DNA of 64,000 nucleotides, from assembly GCA_018883755.1 (NCBI GenBank), contig JAHLFR010000007.1:1-64000 (forward strand), in the 5' to 3' direction. The position numbers were made by a program, and so were the translations under genes. This document shows, in pieces, positions 27,520 through 36,347 of the stretch; the first letter of the stretch is position 1; each line of letters starts with the position of its first letter. The notes beneath the pieces are model-generated. The model saw nothing but the letters and a program-made list of their open reading frames with translations, was not told where the DNA came from and made no database searches. Source of the DNA: Candidatus Methanocorpusculum faecipullorum (GTDB lineage Archaea; Halobacteriota; Methanomicrobia; Methanomicrobiales; Methanocorpusculaceae).

Positions 27520-28608
27520 TTATCCAAGTTCATCCCAATCATTTTCGTTTCTGCGGCGAATAACTATAATTGCACCAACAATTACCAAAACGGCAACAAC
27601 GGCGATAACAATGTACATTGCATATGGGCCCACTGCATCAAGTGGGGACTTCTGCGCTTCTTCCCAGAGGGCATTTGATGTCTCAAGCGTACTGGTCGAT
27701 TTGTTCAGTGCCTCAAGTGACTGACTCTTCAAGGAGCTGGATACAGAACTAGGCAATGCATCATATGCAGATTTTGCAGTGTTGTAGAGATTCTGCGCAG
27801 TCTCTTTAGACGTGGACAAAAGGATTACTCTGTTGTCATTCCATCCTTTTGCATTCAGGTTTGCGATGTTCTGTTCGATTGCATCGAGATTACTCTTTGC
27901 CTTGGTCAGAGCGGCACTGACCATCTCTTTTTCTGCTTCCACTAAAGCTGCACTTGCGGAAACAAGTTCACTGGACGCAGTGGCAACGTCATTTTTATGA
28001 TTGTCAGCAGCATCCAGATAATCCCGTGCAGTTTCCAGTTTGGAAATAGCGGTCGAAACATCAGCACCCTGCTTGGAAAGCTCGGTAATTTGGGAATCCA
28101 GTTCATTGATCGCGTTTTGAACATCCTCAATCTGATCGGGAATATCATCCGGATTATACACCATCTGTTTGTCAGATTGATAACTGCTGATAACGGTATT
28201 TGAATCAGTGATCTGTTCTACTTTTATAACTGTAATTTCCATCCCAGCTTTGTTCTCTGGGACCTTTCCATCAAGATAAATAGTGAGTTTCACATCCTGG
28301 GGCAGATCTGAAAGACTATATCCATCAAAATAACGCTTTCCTGCAGGGAACTCAGTAATTGGAGTACCATCTAGGGAAGTGAGAGATCCTGTCCATACTG
28401 CAGAGGTAAGATCAGTAGTAAGATCGATCCGATCGACATCAGAATTTGCAGCAAAGGTGATCGTCATGGTTGCGGAGACCGAATCCCCCGGCATCAAGCT
28501 TCCCGACGGATTGATGTTTGCTTCAGTATTACTGTTCCAAGCACTTACAGTACCGACCAGTGCGGCACAGAACAGAAGAGCAATCAAAAAATATGTGATT
28601 TTTTTCAT
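27520..28608 (-). CDS. Secreted, C-terminally membrane-anchored helical protein in the CetZ operon
   Basis: 362 residues. A signal peptide MKKITYFLIALLFCAALVG with a cleavage-like VSA is followed by a beta-rich domain (about 23-140), a long helical coiled-coil region (about 145-320: QIEDVQNAINELDSQITEL and following), one transmembrane helix (about 332-352) and a basic cytoplasmic tail RRRNENDWDELG. The bulk would face outside with the tail inside. The family is not recognised. GAGGTG lies 4 nt before ATG 28608 and the gene starts 8 nt after the CetZ stop, so they form one operon. Confidence 0.75.
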   Translation of the reverse strand: MKKITYFLIALLFCAALVGTVSAWNSNTEANINPSGSLMPGDSVSATMTITFAANSDVDRIDLTTDLTSAVWTGSLTSLDGTPITEFPAGKRYFDGYSLSDLPQDVKLTIYLDGKVPENKAGMEITVIKVEQITDSNTVISSYQSDKQMVYNPDDIPDQIEDVQNAINELDSQITELSKQGADVSTAISKLETARDYLDAADNHKNDVATASSELVSASAALVEAEKEMVSAALTKAKSNLDAIEQNIANLNAKGWNDNRVILLSTSKETAQNLYNTAKSAYDALPSSVSSSLKSQSLEALNKSTSTLETSNALWEEAQKSPLDAVGPYAMYIVIAVVAVLVIVGAIIVIRRRNENDWDELG

Positions 28609-28616
28609 ATAACACC

Positions 28617-29825
28617 TCATTCAAAGAGTGGATCGATCCCGTCATCAAACATAGCAGTATGGGACCGCTCACGGGATCGTACAACCTCCTCCTTTGCCTC
28701 TTTTGCAAGCTCCATCAGTTCACGAATACGTGGAGCATCACCAATACTTGCAAGCAGAACAACTGCCGCCACATATCCGCTGTCCACCGGATAATCACCA
28801 CCACGAACCTCAACGCCTGCAATATTTTCTTCAACCCAGCTCTTAGACTTCTCAACGCCTTTTCTATCAAGTTCACTTGGCGGACCTGCAACCAGTACAA
28901 GAGCACGCTCTGCAGTTGAGTAGTCGCAGGGAAGCGTAAGACGGCCTAACATTGCACGGCGGACCAAGCCAATGATCTTTGCAGATTTATCCTCACCTGA
29001 TGCAATATCGACATGTGGTTCGGCTTTCTTTTCCTTCTTTCCAAGAATACTGGAGAGAAGACCTCCATTGTTGTCCTTCTTTGAAGACGGCTTTCCCCCA
29101 CCCTTGACGACTGGAATAGCCTCACTGATGGCATAACCAACTGATGAAATACCTCCGCCACGGAGGGTGTTGATGATTTCACTGGAGTCAACAACCATTT
29201 CACCAACGCCATATTTACCGACCTCTCCTGCACGGAACAGAACACCAAACCGGCGGACGATTTCTTCATTGAGACGCTCATATGCACTCTTTACACTTTC
29301 ACCATCATTTTTCCAAGCACTGTTGTCGAATACGATGACATTGTCCGCTTCGTTAACCAGCGTTGAAAGACTGCGTGCAGCGTTTAAAGAATAGAGACGA
29401 CCTTCTTCAGGTGCAGGAATAATACCTACTGCGTATACCGGCTCGCGATAGATACGCTTTAAGTGACGACAGAGAACCGGGGATCCTCCAGATCCCGTTC
29501 CCCCACCAAGACCGGCACACACAACGAATGCATCGATGTCATGCGTACCGCGGCGATCGATTGCACTAATAATAGTGTCAATCTCATCTGCTGCTACTTT
29601 TGCACCGGTCACGTTATCAGTACCGACACCGTGGCCTTTAACCATTGTCTGACCGATCAGCAGGCGATCTTCCATGGGAATGTTCTTAATTCCCATCAGA
29701 TCGGTTCGGGCAGTATTGATAACAATACCGCGGAAGCTTGTAGATCCTAACTTTCTGTCCTGTGCGAGGAACATATCCACGAGCTTCCCTCCTGCCTGTC
29801 CGAATCCTATAAAAAATACCCGCAT
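28617..29825 (-). CDS. CetZ-type tubulin/FtsZ superfamily GTPase
   Basis: 402 residues. The tubulin signature GLGGGTGSGGS is at 105-115. The N-terminal MRVFFIGFGQAGGKLVD nucleotide loop and the loop NTARTDL are as in CetZ, which differ from FtsZ1/2. A Lys/Gly-rich insertion (about 241-272, KGGGKPSSKKDNNGG and KKEKK) interrupts the C-terminal domain. CetZ proteins act in cell shape and surface organisation rather than division. It is the first gene of an operon with a secreted coiled-coil protein. ATG at 29825 has AAGGTG 9 nt upstream. Confidence 0.9.
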   Translation of the reverse strand: MRVFFIGFGQAGGKLVDMFLAQDRKLGSTSFRGIVINTARTDLMGIKNIPMEDRLLIGQTMVKGHGVGTDNVTGAKVAADEIDTIISAIDRRGTHDIDAFVVCAGLGGGTGSGGSPVLCRHLKRIYREPVYAVGIIPAPEEGRLYSLNAARSLSTLVNEADNVIVFDNSAWKNDGESVKSAYERLNEEIVRRFGVLFRAGEVGKYGVGEMVVDSSEIINTLRGGGISSVGYAISEAIPVVKGGGKPSSKKDNNGGLLSSILGKKEKKAEPHVDIASGEDKSAKIIGLVRRAMLGRLTLPCDYSTAERALVLVAGPPSELDRKGVEKSKSWVEENIAGVEVRGGDYPVDSGYVAAVVLLASIGDAPRIRELMELAKEAKEEVVRSRERSHTAMFDDGIDPLFE

Positions 29826-29872
29826 TTACACTGACACCTTTTTTGTTGAGTGTATGTATGTCATTTCTTGGA

Positions 29873-29879
29873 TATATAT
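29873..29879 (-). promoter_or_regulatory. TATA box of the CetZ operon
   Basis: TATATAT read on the minus strand, centred about 50 nt upstream of the CetZ ATG. That places the transcription start about 25 nt before the ATG and gives a short leader containing the AAGGTG ribosome site. Confidence 0.55.
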
Positions 29880-29946
29880 GACTGCATTAGTTATACGGCT
29901 ACGTTAGTCAAAAACTTTCTTATGATGCAGGTGTACTAAATAGTGT

Positions 29947-31194
29947 ATGAAGATCGGTATTCTCGGTGCAGGCCTGACAGGACTTGCCGCTGCCCTTCGT
30001 CTGGCAAAAGCAGGTGATGTCGTTGTATTTGAGAAGAATGAAATGGCGGGGGGTTGTCTTGCTTCCAAACAATATGGATCTTATATTCTGGAGACCCTGT
30101 ATCACCACTGTTTCTCTGGCGATACCGAGCTGTTTTCTCTTTTAAAAGAACTCGACCTCAAAGACGATCTGATCTGGTTGAAAGGATCAACTGGATATTA
30201 TATGAACGGAAAACTGCATCCTCTCACCACACCCATGGAAATTTTCCGTTATCCCTGCCTGAGTTTTTTTCAAAAGGTACGACTCGGGATGTTCGTCTTA
30301 AGTTCCCGCAAAATTGACATGGCAGTACTTGACAACATCACCGCAAAGGAGTATCTCTACGAAAAAGTCGGTGAAGATATCTATAATGTATTTTTTGCTC
30401 CGCTTCTTGCAAGCAAGTTTGGGCCGATGAAGGATGAGGTGTCTGCAGCATGGCTGATGAGCAGAATTGCAATAAGATCTGATCGCGGTGCAGAGGGAGA
30501 GCGGCTTGGATACCTGAAAGGAGGGTGGCACCGGCTGATCGATTCTATGGTGCATCGGTTGAAAGAGGCCGGTGCAGATCTGAGGTTTTCCACCCCGGTA
30601 CAGAGACTCCAATTATTGGATGGAAAATGGATCATCAACGGAGAGGAATTTGATGCAGTTATTTCCACTCTTCCACCACAGATAACAATGTCTTTGATGA
30701 ACGAAGAGACGGCAGAAAAGTTCTCCCTACCCATGTTACCATACCAAGGAGCGGCTTGTATGACGTTGGGACTCGCCAAGGATCCGTCAGCAGGAATTTA
30801 CTGGACCAATATGGGAGATCCCGCACCGTACGGGGCGGTGGTTGTTCACACGAACTTTGTCCCTTATGACTGGTACGGCGAACATGTAGTGTATCTCGCC
30901 TCGTACTTCAAAGACAACCCAGCAACCGATCTCAAAGAGAAGATGATTGATGATTTCTGTGACAGGTTTGGAATAGGAAAAGAGATAATTCATCACGCCG
31001 ACCTGTACATTGACAAGTTCGCGGGGCCCGTATATGTGACCGGTTATCGGAACATGATACCCAATACCGATGCCGGACACAATCTGTTCATTGCTGGCAT
31101 GTACTCAGTGGAGAACTATCCCGAACGGAGCATGGAAGGTTCTGTTCGTGCAGGACACCGCGTGGCTGCCCTGCTTAAGGAGAAAATTTCGTGA
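29947..31194 (+). CDS. FAD-dependent oxidoreductase/amine-oxidase-like (protoporphyrinogen oxidase type)
   Basis: 415 residues. The FAD dinucleotide loop is at the N-terminus: GILGAGLTGLAAALRLAKAG, with the ribose-binding Glu in VVFEKNEMAGG. Late residues NLFIAGMYSVENYPERSMEG match the C-terminal FAD contact of the PPO/amine oxidase group. Its neighbours are sugar transfer genes, so it may act on a sugar nucleotide or lipid precursor rather than a porphyrin; that is inference. ATG at 29947 has AGGTGT about 11 nt upstream. It leads the five-gene plus-strand locus. Confidence 0.82.
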   Translation: MKIGILGAGLTGLAAALRLAKAGDVVVFEKNEMAGGCLASKQYGSYILETLYHHCFSGDTELFSLLKELDLKDDLIWLKGSTGYYMNGKLHPLTTPMEIFRYPCLSFFQKVRLGMFVLSSRKIDMAVLDNITAKEYLYEKVGEDIYNVFFAPLLASKFGPMKDEVSAAWLMSRIAIRSDRGAEGERLGYLKGGWHRLIDSMVHRLKEAGADLRFSTPVQRLQLLDGKWIINGEEFDAVISTLPPQITMSLMNEETAEKFSLPMLPYQGAACMTLGLAKDPSAGIYWTNMGDPAPYGAVVVHTNFVPYDWYGEHVVYLASYFKDNPATDLKEKMIDDFCDRFGIGKEIIHHADLYIDKFAGPVYVTGYRNMIPNTDAGHNLFIAGMYSVENYPERSMEGSVRAGHRVAALLKEKIS

Positions 31195-31907
31195 ATCCCG
31201 TACAAATAACCGTAGTGTTGCCTGTCTATAATGATGTTGAGGCATTACGATCTGCAATCCCAAAATCGCTTGAAGCGTTGACTGAGTTCGGAAAAAGTTT
31301 TGAACTGATTGTCGCCGAGGATGGGAGTTCCGACGGGAGCCGCGAGTTAGTTGAGGAATGGGAACGGAAAGATCCGCGTGTCCGTCTGCTGCACAGCGAC
31401 GAACGGCAGGGACGGGGACGGGCACTGAACCGTGCACTTGCGGAGTCAAATGGCAAAATATTCTGTTACTATGACGTGGACCTTGCAACAGACATCAAAC
31501 ATCTTCCTGAACTCCTGACTCGAATCGAAGATGGTGCAGCAGTTGCGACCGGATCGCGTTTGATGCCGGAGAGTAAAATTATCCGGAGCGGTGACCGGGA
31601 GTTTGCGAGCCGCAGTTACAATACACTGGTCCGGCTGTTTCTTGGAAGCCGTCTCCGGGATCATCAGTGCGGATTCAAGGCATACCGGGCAGATGTGCTG
31701 CGGGAACTGGTTCCAAAGATCCGTGCGCCTCACTGGTTCTGGGATACCGAGTCAGTGGTACTTGCACAGCGTGCAGGACTCCGCGTGGACGAATTTCCGG
31801 TTGTTTGGACACAGGGACCGGGAACAACAGTCCGGTTCAAGGACGTGTACGGGATGGGAATGGATATTCTAAAAATGTGGTGGCGGCTACATGTGGAAAA
31901 AAATTAG
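31191..31907 (+). CDS. GT2 glycosyltransferase, dolichyl-phosphate sugar synthase type (paralogue A)
   Basis: 238 residues of GT-A fold. VLPVYNDVEALRSAI at about 6-20 begins the nucleotide-binding sheet. VAEDGSSDGSRE and YYDVDLATD carry the metal-binding Asp residues, with DHQCGFKAYRAD and FWDTESVVLAQRAG after. The last features are typical of the DPM1/ALG5 group that makes polyprenyl-phosphate sugars. GTG start at 31191 overlaps the preceding stop by 4 nt, with AAGGAG 8 nt upstream. It is paralogous to the gene at 34875. Confidence 0.88.
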   Translation: MNPVQITVVLPVYNDVEALRSAIPKSLEALTEFGKSFELIVAEDGSSDGSRELVEEWERKDPRVRLLHSDERQGRGRALNRALAESNGKIFCYYDVDLATDIKHLPELLTRIEDGAAVATGSRLMPESKIIRSGDREFASRSYNTLVRLFLGSRLRDHQCGFKAYRADVLRELVPKIRAPHWFWDTESVVLAQRAGLRVDEFPVVWTQGPGTTVRFKDVYGMGMDILKMWWRLHVEKN

Positions 31908-32871
31908 TGCTGTACTTATCCCCACTCTTATTGCTGCTGCACTGATTGTGGTTATGCTTGCAAGAGTCTGGGATGATCTGCTGATCGCAGTCCAACATTT
32001 GGTTCCCGCCTACCTTATCGGAGCGATTCTGATCTGTCTTGCCGCATGGTACCTGCGTGGCTGGCGGTACCAGTATATCCTAAAGAAATTAGGGACGCAA
32101 ATAGGTCTTAACTTTTCCACCGCCTGCATTTATGTATCCCAAACAGCGAATCTGATCATTCCCGCACGGCTGGGTGACTTTGTTCGGCTCTTTATTCTAA
32201 AACACGAGAAAGAAACGCCTTATACAAACAGTTTCACCTCAGTTGTCGCAGAGCGTGTGTATGATGTTATCATCATCGCAGTTCTTGGACTATTTGCATT
32301 GCCAATGCTGATTAGCCTCGTTCCCGCATGGTTTGTCTGGATGATCGTTTTCGTTCTGGGAGCAGGTGCAGTATTTTTCCTTTTTCTTCTTCTCTCACGC
32401 AGACTCCATGCGGAAAATAAAATCTTCAAAAAAATTTTGGAGGTGTTAGATCAGCTCAGACAGGTGTCTTCAACGCCAGCATCACTTGCAGCGTTATCAC
32501 TTTCATCTGCTATCATCTGGATGATGGATGTGACCATCTGTTATCTTGTCTCGCTGATGTTTGGAGTGACAATCCCGTTTATGCTGGTACTGCTTGCAAT
32601 TGTGATCGGAAATCTTGTGAAAGCGGTACCGATCACTCCCGGTGGTATTGGAACGTATGAACTTGCACTCGTAATTACGTTTGAGATAGGCGGAGTGCCT
32701 GCGGCGACGGCTACTCTGATCGCAGTGGTAGATCATCTGATCAAAAATCTTGTTACCCTCGCTGGAGGAGTGGTCTCCCTGTACTACTTCGGCGACTGGG
32801 CAGTGTCACTGTTAAAACGGTTGTTCCATGAGGATGCAAAAAAACTGAAGGAGGAGCATGGTTCCTCCTGA
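31891..32871 (+). CDS. LPG synthase/UPF0104-type membrane protein, putative flippase
   Basis: 326 residues with about eight transmembrane helices. The family motif YVSQTANLIIPARLGDFVRL (about 71-90) and the late GNLVKAVPITPGGIGTYELA region place it with UPF0104/lysylphosphatidylglycerol-synthase transmembrane proteins. AglR-like relatives act with dolichyl-phosphate mannose in haloarchaea. It starts 17 nt inside the end of the GT2 gene (GGTGG 6 nt before ATG), so the two are coupled. Flipping of a polyprenyl-phosphate sugar is the likely role. Confidence 0.82.
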   Translation: MWKKISAVLIPTLIAAALIVVMLARVWDDLLIAVQHLVPAYLIGAILICLAAWYLRGWRYQYILKKLGTQIGLNFSTACIYVSQTANLIIPARLGDFVRLFILKHEKETPYTNSFTSVVAERVYDVIIIAVLGLFALPMLISLVPAWFVWMIVFVLGAGAVFFLFLLLSRRLHAENKIFKKILEVLDQLRQVSSTPASLAALSLSSAIIWMMDVTICYLVSLMFGVTIPFMLVLLAIVIGNLVKAVPITPGGIGTYELALVITFEIGGVPAATATLIAVVDHLIKNLVTLAGGVVSLYYFGDWAVSLLKRLFHEDAKKLKEEHGSS

Positions 32872-34861
32872 AGTACAGATACTGACGGTCGTTCTCTGGC
32901 TGATTGTGATGAAGTTCTGCCAGATGACCACCTATCCGTATCTAAAACCTGCGGTGGGCAACCTTTCATATGGTCTTGCCTACCCGTTTTCAATTCTTGT
33001 ACTGACCTTTGTCACTTGGTATCTTGGTCTGGTTGGTCTACCGGTACAGCTTGCCCTGTTAGTATTTGTAACTTCAGGAGCGTATGCCTTTGTCTCAAAA
33101 AAGTATGATAAAACAGAGATACTTAAGAACCTGAAATGGGATCTGGTGTTCTTCGGGGCATTTGCACTGATGTTGATCTCACGGTTCCTGACACCAGGAA
33201 TTATTCCAAGCGGAGAGAAGTTTATGGACGCTGCATTTCTGGGAAGCATTATGCTGAGCCCAACAGTTACGCCGCTGGATCCCTGGTATGCAGGCGGAGA
33301 ACTGTCCATCTATTATTACCTCGGCCATTGGATGTGCGGAGTGCTTGGTATTCTTTCCAACGGTACACCTACAGTTGTGTTCAATCTGATGCTGCCGACC
33401 GTGTTTGCGCTTGCGGCTGTGTCAGCATATGCAATAGGTGTTCTCCTGTTAAAGCGTCATCAGTGGATATCAATGCTTGTCCTAATCCTCCCCAACGCTG
33501 CTCTAATCTGGCATACTATTGTTGGTGGAGGAGCTGTCGGGATCTGGTGGGCATCAACACGGGTGATCGAGAATACAATCAACGAGTATCCAATGTTTTC
33601 GTTTCTCTGGGGAGATCCCCATGCCCATGTACTTGGATGCTTTAACCAGTTGTTCTTCCTCTGCTTGCTTGCAGTGCTGCTGGTAAGATGGAGTACACTG
33701 TCCAGAACAGGGAAATATCTGCTTTGCGTAATGCTTGCGTTATCACTTGGGACAATGCCCGCAATGAACTCATGGGATGTGATGGTGTACGCCAGTGTGT
33801 ATCTCGTTACAGCAGCAGTTTTGTGGATTAAACAGGGGCACAGTCTCCATGACGCTGTGCCGTTAGCCCTGGTCCCAGTACTTTCACTTGCATCCTATGC
33901 GCCGTTCCTGTACACAATGCTGTCTGGCGGAGGCACCAGTGTACAGGGATTTTTCCTGGTAACAACTCCGTCACCGTTCAATGAGTTTCTTGGAGTGTAC
34001 CTGTTCTTTGTAGCAGTGTTTGTGGTTTTCTGTTTCTCTGTCCTGAAAAAATATCCGTGGCTGATTGCAGTGCCAGTGATATTTGCGATCGCCGGATATG
34101 CTAGTGCAGGTGTTGCACTGTTTTGTATTCTGTTGCTGATTGGAAAGCGAAGTTCATCCCCGGAGGTATTGTTTGGAATACTTGGAATGGTGATCGTGTT
34201 CCTGATGGAGTTCATTTATCTGAAGGACTATATGGGAGATGTAAACTACCGGATGAACACGGTGTTTAAGTTTGGATTCTGTGCATGGTTCATGCTGGGA
34301 ACATCCATTCTTCTGATGATTGGAAAATATGCAGAGAACCGGTTTGCAGAGATTCCAAAAGGTCGTGCTGTTGCGATTGCTGCAATAATTTTCGTGGTAC
34401 TTGCAACACTTATCGGATGCTGCGGGATCCAGTTAGGTTACCCAGGAGGAACACTGGACGGTGCAGCATGGCTGGAAAGCCATCATCCAGCAGATGCAGC
34501 GGGTATTGCGTATCTTGCAGGTATCGCATCTCCCGGAGATATCGTCGTAGAGGCGGCAGATGGATCGTATGCCTACAACGGGCGTGTATCAGCAATGACT
34601 GGGCTTCCCACGATTGTTGGCTGGGTGGGACATGAATCTGGGTGGCGAAGTGGTGTCGGTGATGCAGGAACACGGTGGAGCGATGTTCGAATGATCTACG
34701 AAGATCCATCCAAGACGATTTCTTTGATGGATCAGTACGGTGCAAAATATCTCTTTGTTGGAGATGTAGAACAGGAGTTGTACACGGTGAACCTGCCTGA
34801 TGAAGGATTAACAGAGATATTTACAGCAGACGGTGTGAGTATTTATCAACGCAACAACTAA
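32858..34861 (+). CDS. DUF2298 (YYY-type) large membrane protein, possible GT-C glycosyltransferase
   Basis: 667 residues with about a dozen or more transmembrane helices and a short soluble tail. The landmark GGELSIYYYLGHWMCG (about 147-162, with the YYY) and WGDPHAHVLGCFNQ belong to DUF2298. This group has GT-C-like topology; the catalytic role is unproven. Start ATG 32858 overlaps the flippase gene by 14 nt with AGGAGG upstream. The C-terminal part (from about 530) has a non-membrane GYPGGTLDGAAWL stretch that may lie outside. Confidence 0.8.
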   Translation: MVPPEVQILTVVLWLIVMKFCQMTTYPYLKPAVGNLSYGLAYPFSILVLTFVTWYLGLVGLPVQLALLVFVTSGAYAFVSKKYDKTEILKNLKWDLVFFGAFALMLISRFLTPGIIPSGEKFMDAAFLGSIMLSPTVTPLDPWYAGGELSIYYYLGHWMCGVLGILSNGTPTVVFNLMLPTVFALAAVSAYAIGVLLLKRHQWISMLVLILPNAALIWHTIVGGGAVGIWWASTRVIENTINEYPMFSFLWGDPHAHVLGCFNQLFFLCLLAVLLVRWSTLSRTGKYLLCVMLALSLGTMPAMNSWDVMVYASVYLVTAAVLWIKQGHSLHDAVPLALVPVLSLASYAPFLYTMLSGGGTSVQGFFLVTTPSPFNEFLGVYLFFVAVFVVFCFSVLKKYPWLIAVPVIFAIAGYASAGVALFCILLLIGKRSSSPEVLFGILGMVIVFLMEFIYLKDYMGDVNYRMNTVFKFGFCAWFMLGTSILLMIGKYAENRFAEIPKGRAVAIAAIIFVVLATLIGCCGIQLGYPGGTLDGAAWLESHHPADAAGIAYLAGIASPGDIVVEAADGSYAYNGRVSAMTGLPTIVGWVGHESGWRSGVGDAGTRWSDVRMIYEDPSKTISLMDQYGAKYLFVGDVEQELYTVNLPDEGLTEIFTADGVSIYQRNN

Positions 34862-34874
34862 CGAGTTAGGAAGA

Positions 34875-35606
34875 ATGGATCATCCAGTACTTACTGTAGT
34901 AATTCCTGTCTATAATGATGCAGCTGCTCTACGCGAGGCAGTACCCGCATCAATAGAGATACTGGAAGGGCTCGGGCTGTCGTTTGAGATGATCCTCTGT
35001 GAGGATGCAAGTACCGACGGAAGCCGTGAGGTCGCCGAAACATTTGCAGCAACAGACAACCGTATCAAACTCAACCACAGTGATGTCCGCAGAGGAAAAG
35101 GAGGAGCACTCTCAGATGCACTTGCCCAGTCCCGCGGTGACATCTTTTGTTTTTATGATGTGGACCTCTCAACAGATCTTGCAGACCTGCACACCCTCAT
35201 CGAGAAAATCCAGGCGGGTGCAGACATTGCAGTTGGATCACGGTTCCTTGAAGAAAGTACCGTACTGCGTTCAGGCGATCGTGAGATGACCAGTGTTGGA
35301 TTCAATACAATGGTACATCTGCTCCTTGGAAGCAATATCCGTGATCATCAGTGCGGGTTTAAAGCATTTCACCGTGACCGACTAGCAAAACTGATTCCGT
35401 ATGTGCAGGCGCGCGGTTGGACCTGGGACACTGAGGTTCTCGCAATTGGACAAAGATGCGGTTATACCATTGAAGAGATACCAATCACCTGGACAGAGGG
35501 TGAAAAGACGAATATCAGAACCAGAGACATTTTTTCCATGGGTTGGGCGGTACTGGGACTTGCATGGAGGATACGCATTATTGGCAGGTATCCGAAGGAT
35601 GTCTAA
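34875..35606 (+). CDS. GT2 glycosyltransferase, dolichyl-phosphate sugar synthase type (paralogue B)
   Basis: 243 residues, the same architecture as the gene at 31191: VVIPVYNDAAALREAV, CEDASTDGSREVA, FYDVDLSTDLAD, DHQCGFKAFHRD and WTWDTEVLAIGQRCG. Paralogues at the two ends of the DUF2298/flippase unit suggest two related donors or a duplicated locus. It begins 13 nt after the DUF2298 stop, with AGGA just upstream. It ends the cluster; the L7Ae promoter follows. Confidence 0.88.
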   Translation: MDHPVLTVVIPVYNDAAALREAVPASIEILEGLGLSFEMILCEDASTDGSREVAETFAATDNRIKLNHSDVRRGKGGALSDALAQSRGDIFCFYDVDLSTDLADLHTLIEKIQAGADIAVGSRFLEESTVLRSGDREMTSVGFNTMVHLLLGSNIRDHQCGFKAFHRDRLAKLIPYVQARGWTWDTEVLAIGQRCGYTIEEIPITWTEGEKTNIRTRDIFSMGWAVLGLAWRIRIIGRYPKDV

Positions 35607-35654
35607 CCTGCAGATCCTAAGGTTCTGTCCAAACCTTTATGGCAAACTCTGACC

Positions 35655-35757
35655 CATATATAGAGTTACGCCAGCAACGGTCTGTTACCTTACCAGGAGA
35701 GCCGCTGATGAGCGATGACGGATGGTCAGAGAATCATCCCGAGTGAAGTGAGTCATT
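35655..35757 (+). promoter_or_regulatory. TATA box and leader of the L7Ae operon
   Basis: ATATATAG at 35656-35663 sets a probable start near 35685, leaving a leader of about 73 nt. GGATG and CATCC (near 35721-35740) can pair in a hairpin, and CTGATGA (near 35711) resembles a box C. L7Ae binds kink-turns and regulates its own mRNA in other archaea, but no complete kink-turn is evident here. Confidence 0.4.
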
Positions 35758-36126
35758 ATGGCAAAGATTTACCAGATGTTTGAAGTCCCTGAAGAACTTC
35801 AGAACAAAGCACTTGAAGCTCTTGAGCTTGCACGTGACACCGGAAAGATTAAGAAAGGCGCAAATGAGGCAACCAAAGCCGTTGAGCGTGGAACCGCAGC
35901 TCTCGTCCTGATCGGTGCTGATGTTGCACCCGAAGAGATTGTCATGCACATTCCGGGACTTGCAGATGAAAAAGAGATTCCGTTCGTTTTTATCAACAAG
36001 CAGGCAGACATCGGTGCTGCATGCGGTCTTGACGTCGGATGCACTGCTGTTGCAATTGTAAAAGTCGGCAAAGGCAAGGAGATCGTTGAGGACCTTGCAG
36101 GCCAGATTAAGGCACTCAGAGGATAA
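35758..36126 (+). CDS. rpl7ae: 50S ribosomal protein L7Ae
   Basis: 122 residues with [20 protein letters not shown], the kink-turn-binding signature, and [17 protein letters not shown]. Besides the ribosome it is a core protein of box C/D and H/ACA RNPs and RNase P. It heads the operon L7Ae-S28e-L24e-Ndk. Confidence 0.97.
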   Translation: MAKIYQMFEVPEELQNKALEALELARDTGKIKKGANEATKAVERGTAALVLIGADVAPEEIVMHIPGLADEKEIPFVFINKQADIGAACGLDVGCTAVAIVKVGKGKEIVEDLAGQIKALRG

Positions 36127-36131
36127 ATACC

Positions 36132-36340
36132 ATGCCTGATGATGCAACGCCAGCAGAAGTCATTGAGGTCATCGGCCTTACGGGCATGCACGGTGAGGCA
36201 GCCAGATCAAGTGCCGTGTCCTTGACGGCCCGAACAAGGGGCGGATTATCACCCGGAACACCTTCGGCCCTATCCGCGAGGGTGACATCCTGATGCTCCT
36301 TGAGACAGAACGTGAAGCAAAGAAGCTCTCAAGACGGTGA
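36132..36340 (+). CDS. rps28e: 30S ribosomal protein S28e, frameshifted in this sequence
   Basis: Codons 1-24 read [24 protein letters not shown] in frame. After 36203 the expected [18 protein letters not shown] segment and the end [14 protein letters not shown] lie in the -1 frame, ending at TGA 36338-36340. One base, most simply a C in GCC/CAG, is missing near 36203. Uninterrupted, the protein would be 69 residues, the normal length. As S28e is essential and its neighbours are intact, a sequencing error is the likeliest cause. In the frame as given the start reads through to a stop near 36293. Confidence 0.85.
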
Positions 36341-36347
36341 GTAAGAG

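Noticed and set aside
35705-35745. Box C/D small RNA upstream of L7Ae
   Set aside because: A box C-like CTGATGA occurs but no matching D box at the right distance, and the site is inside the predicted L7Ae leader.
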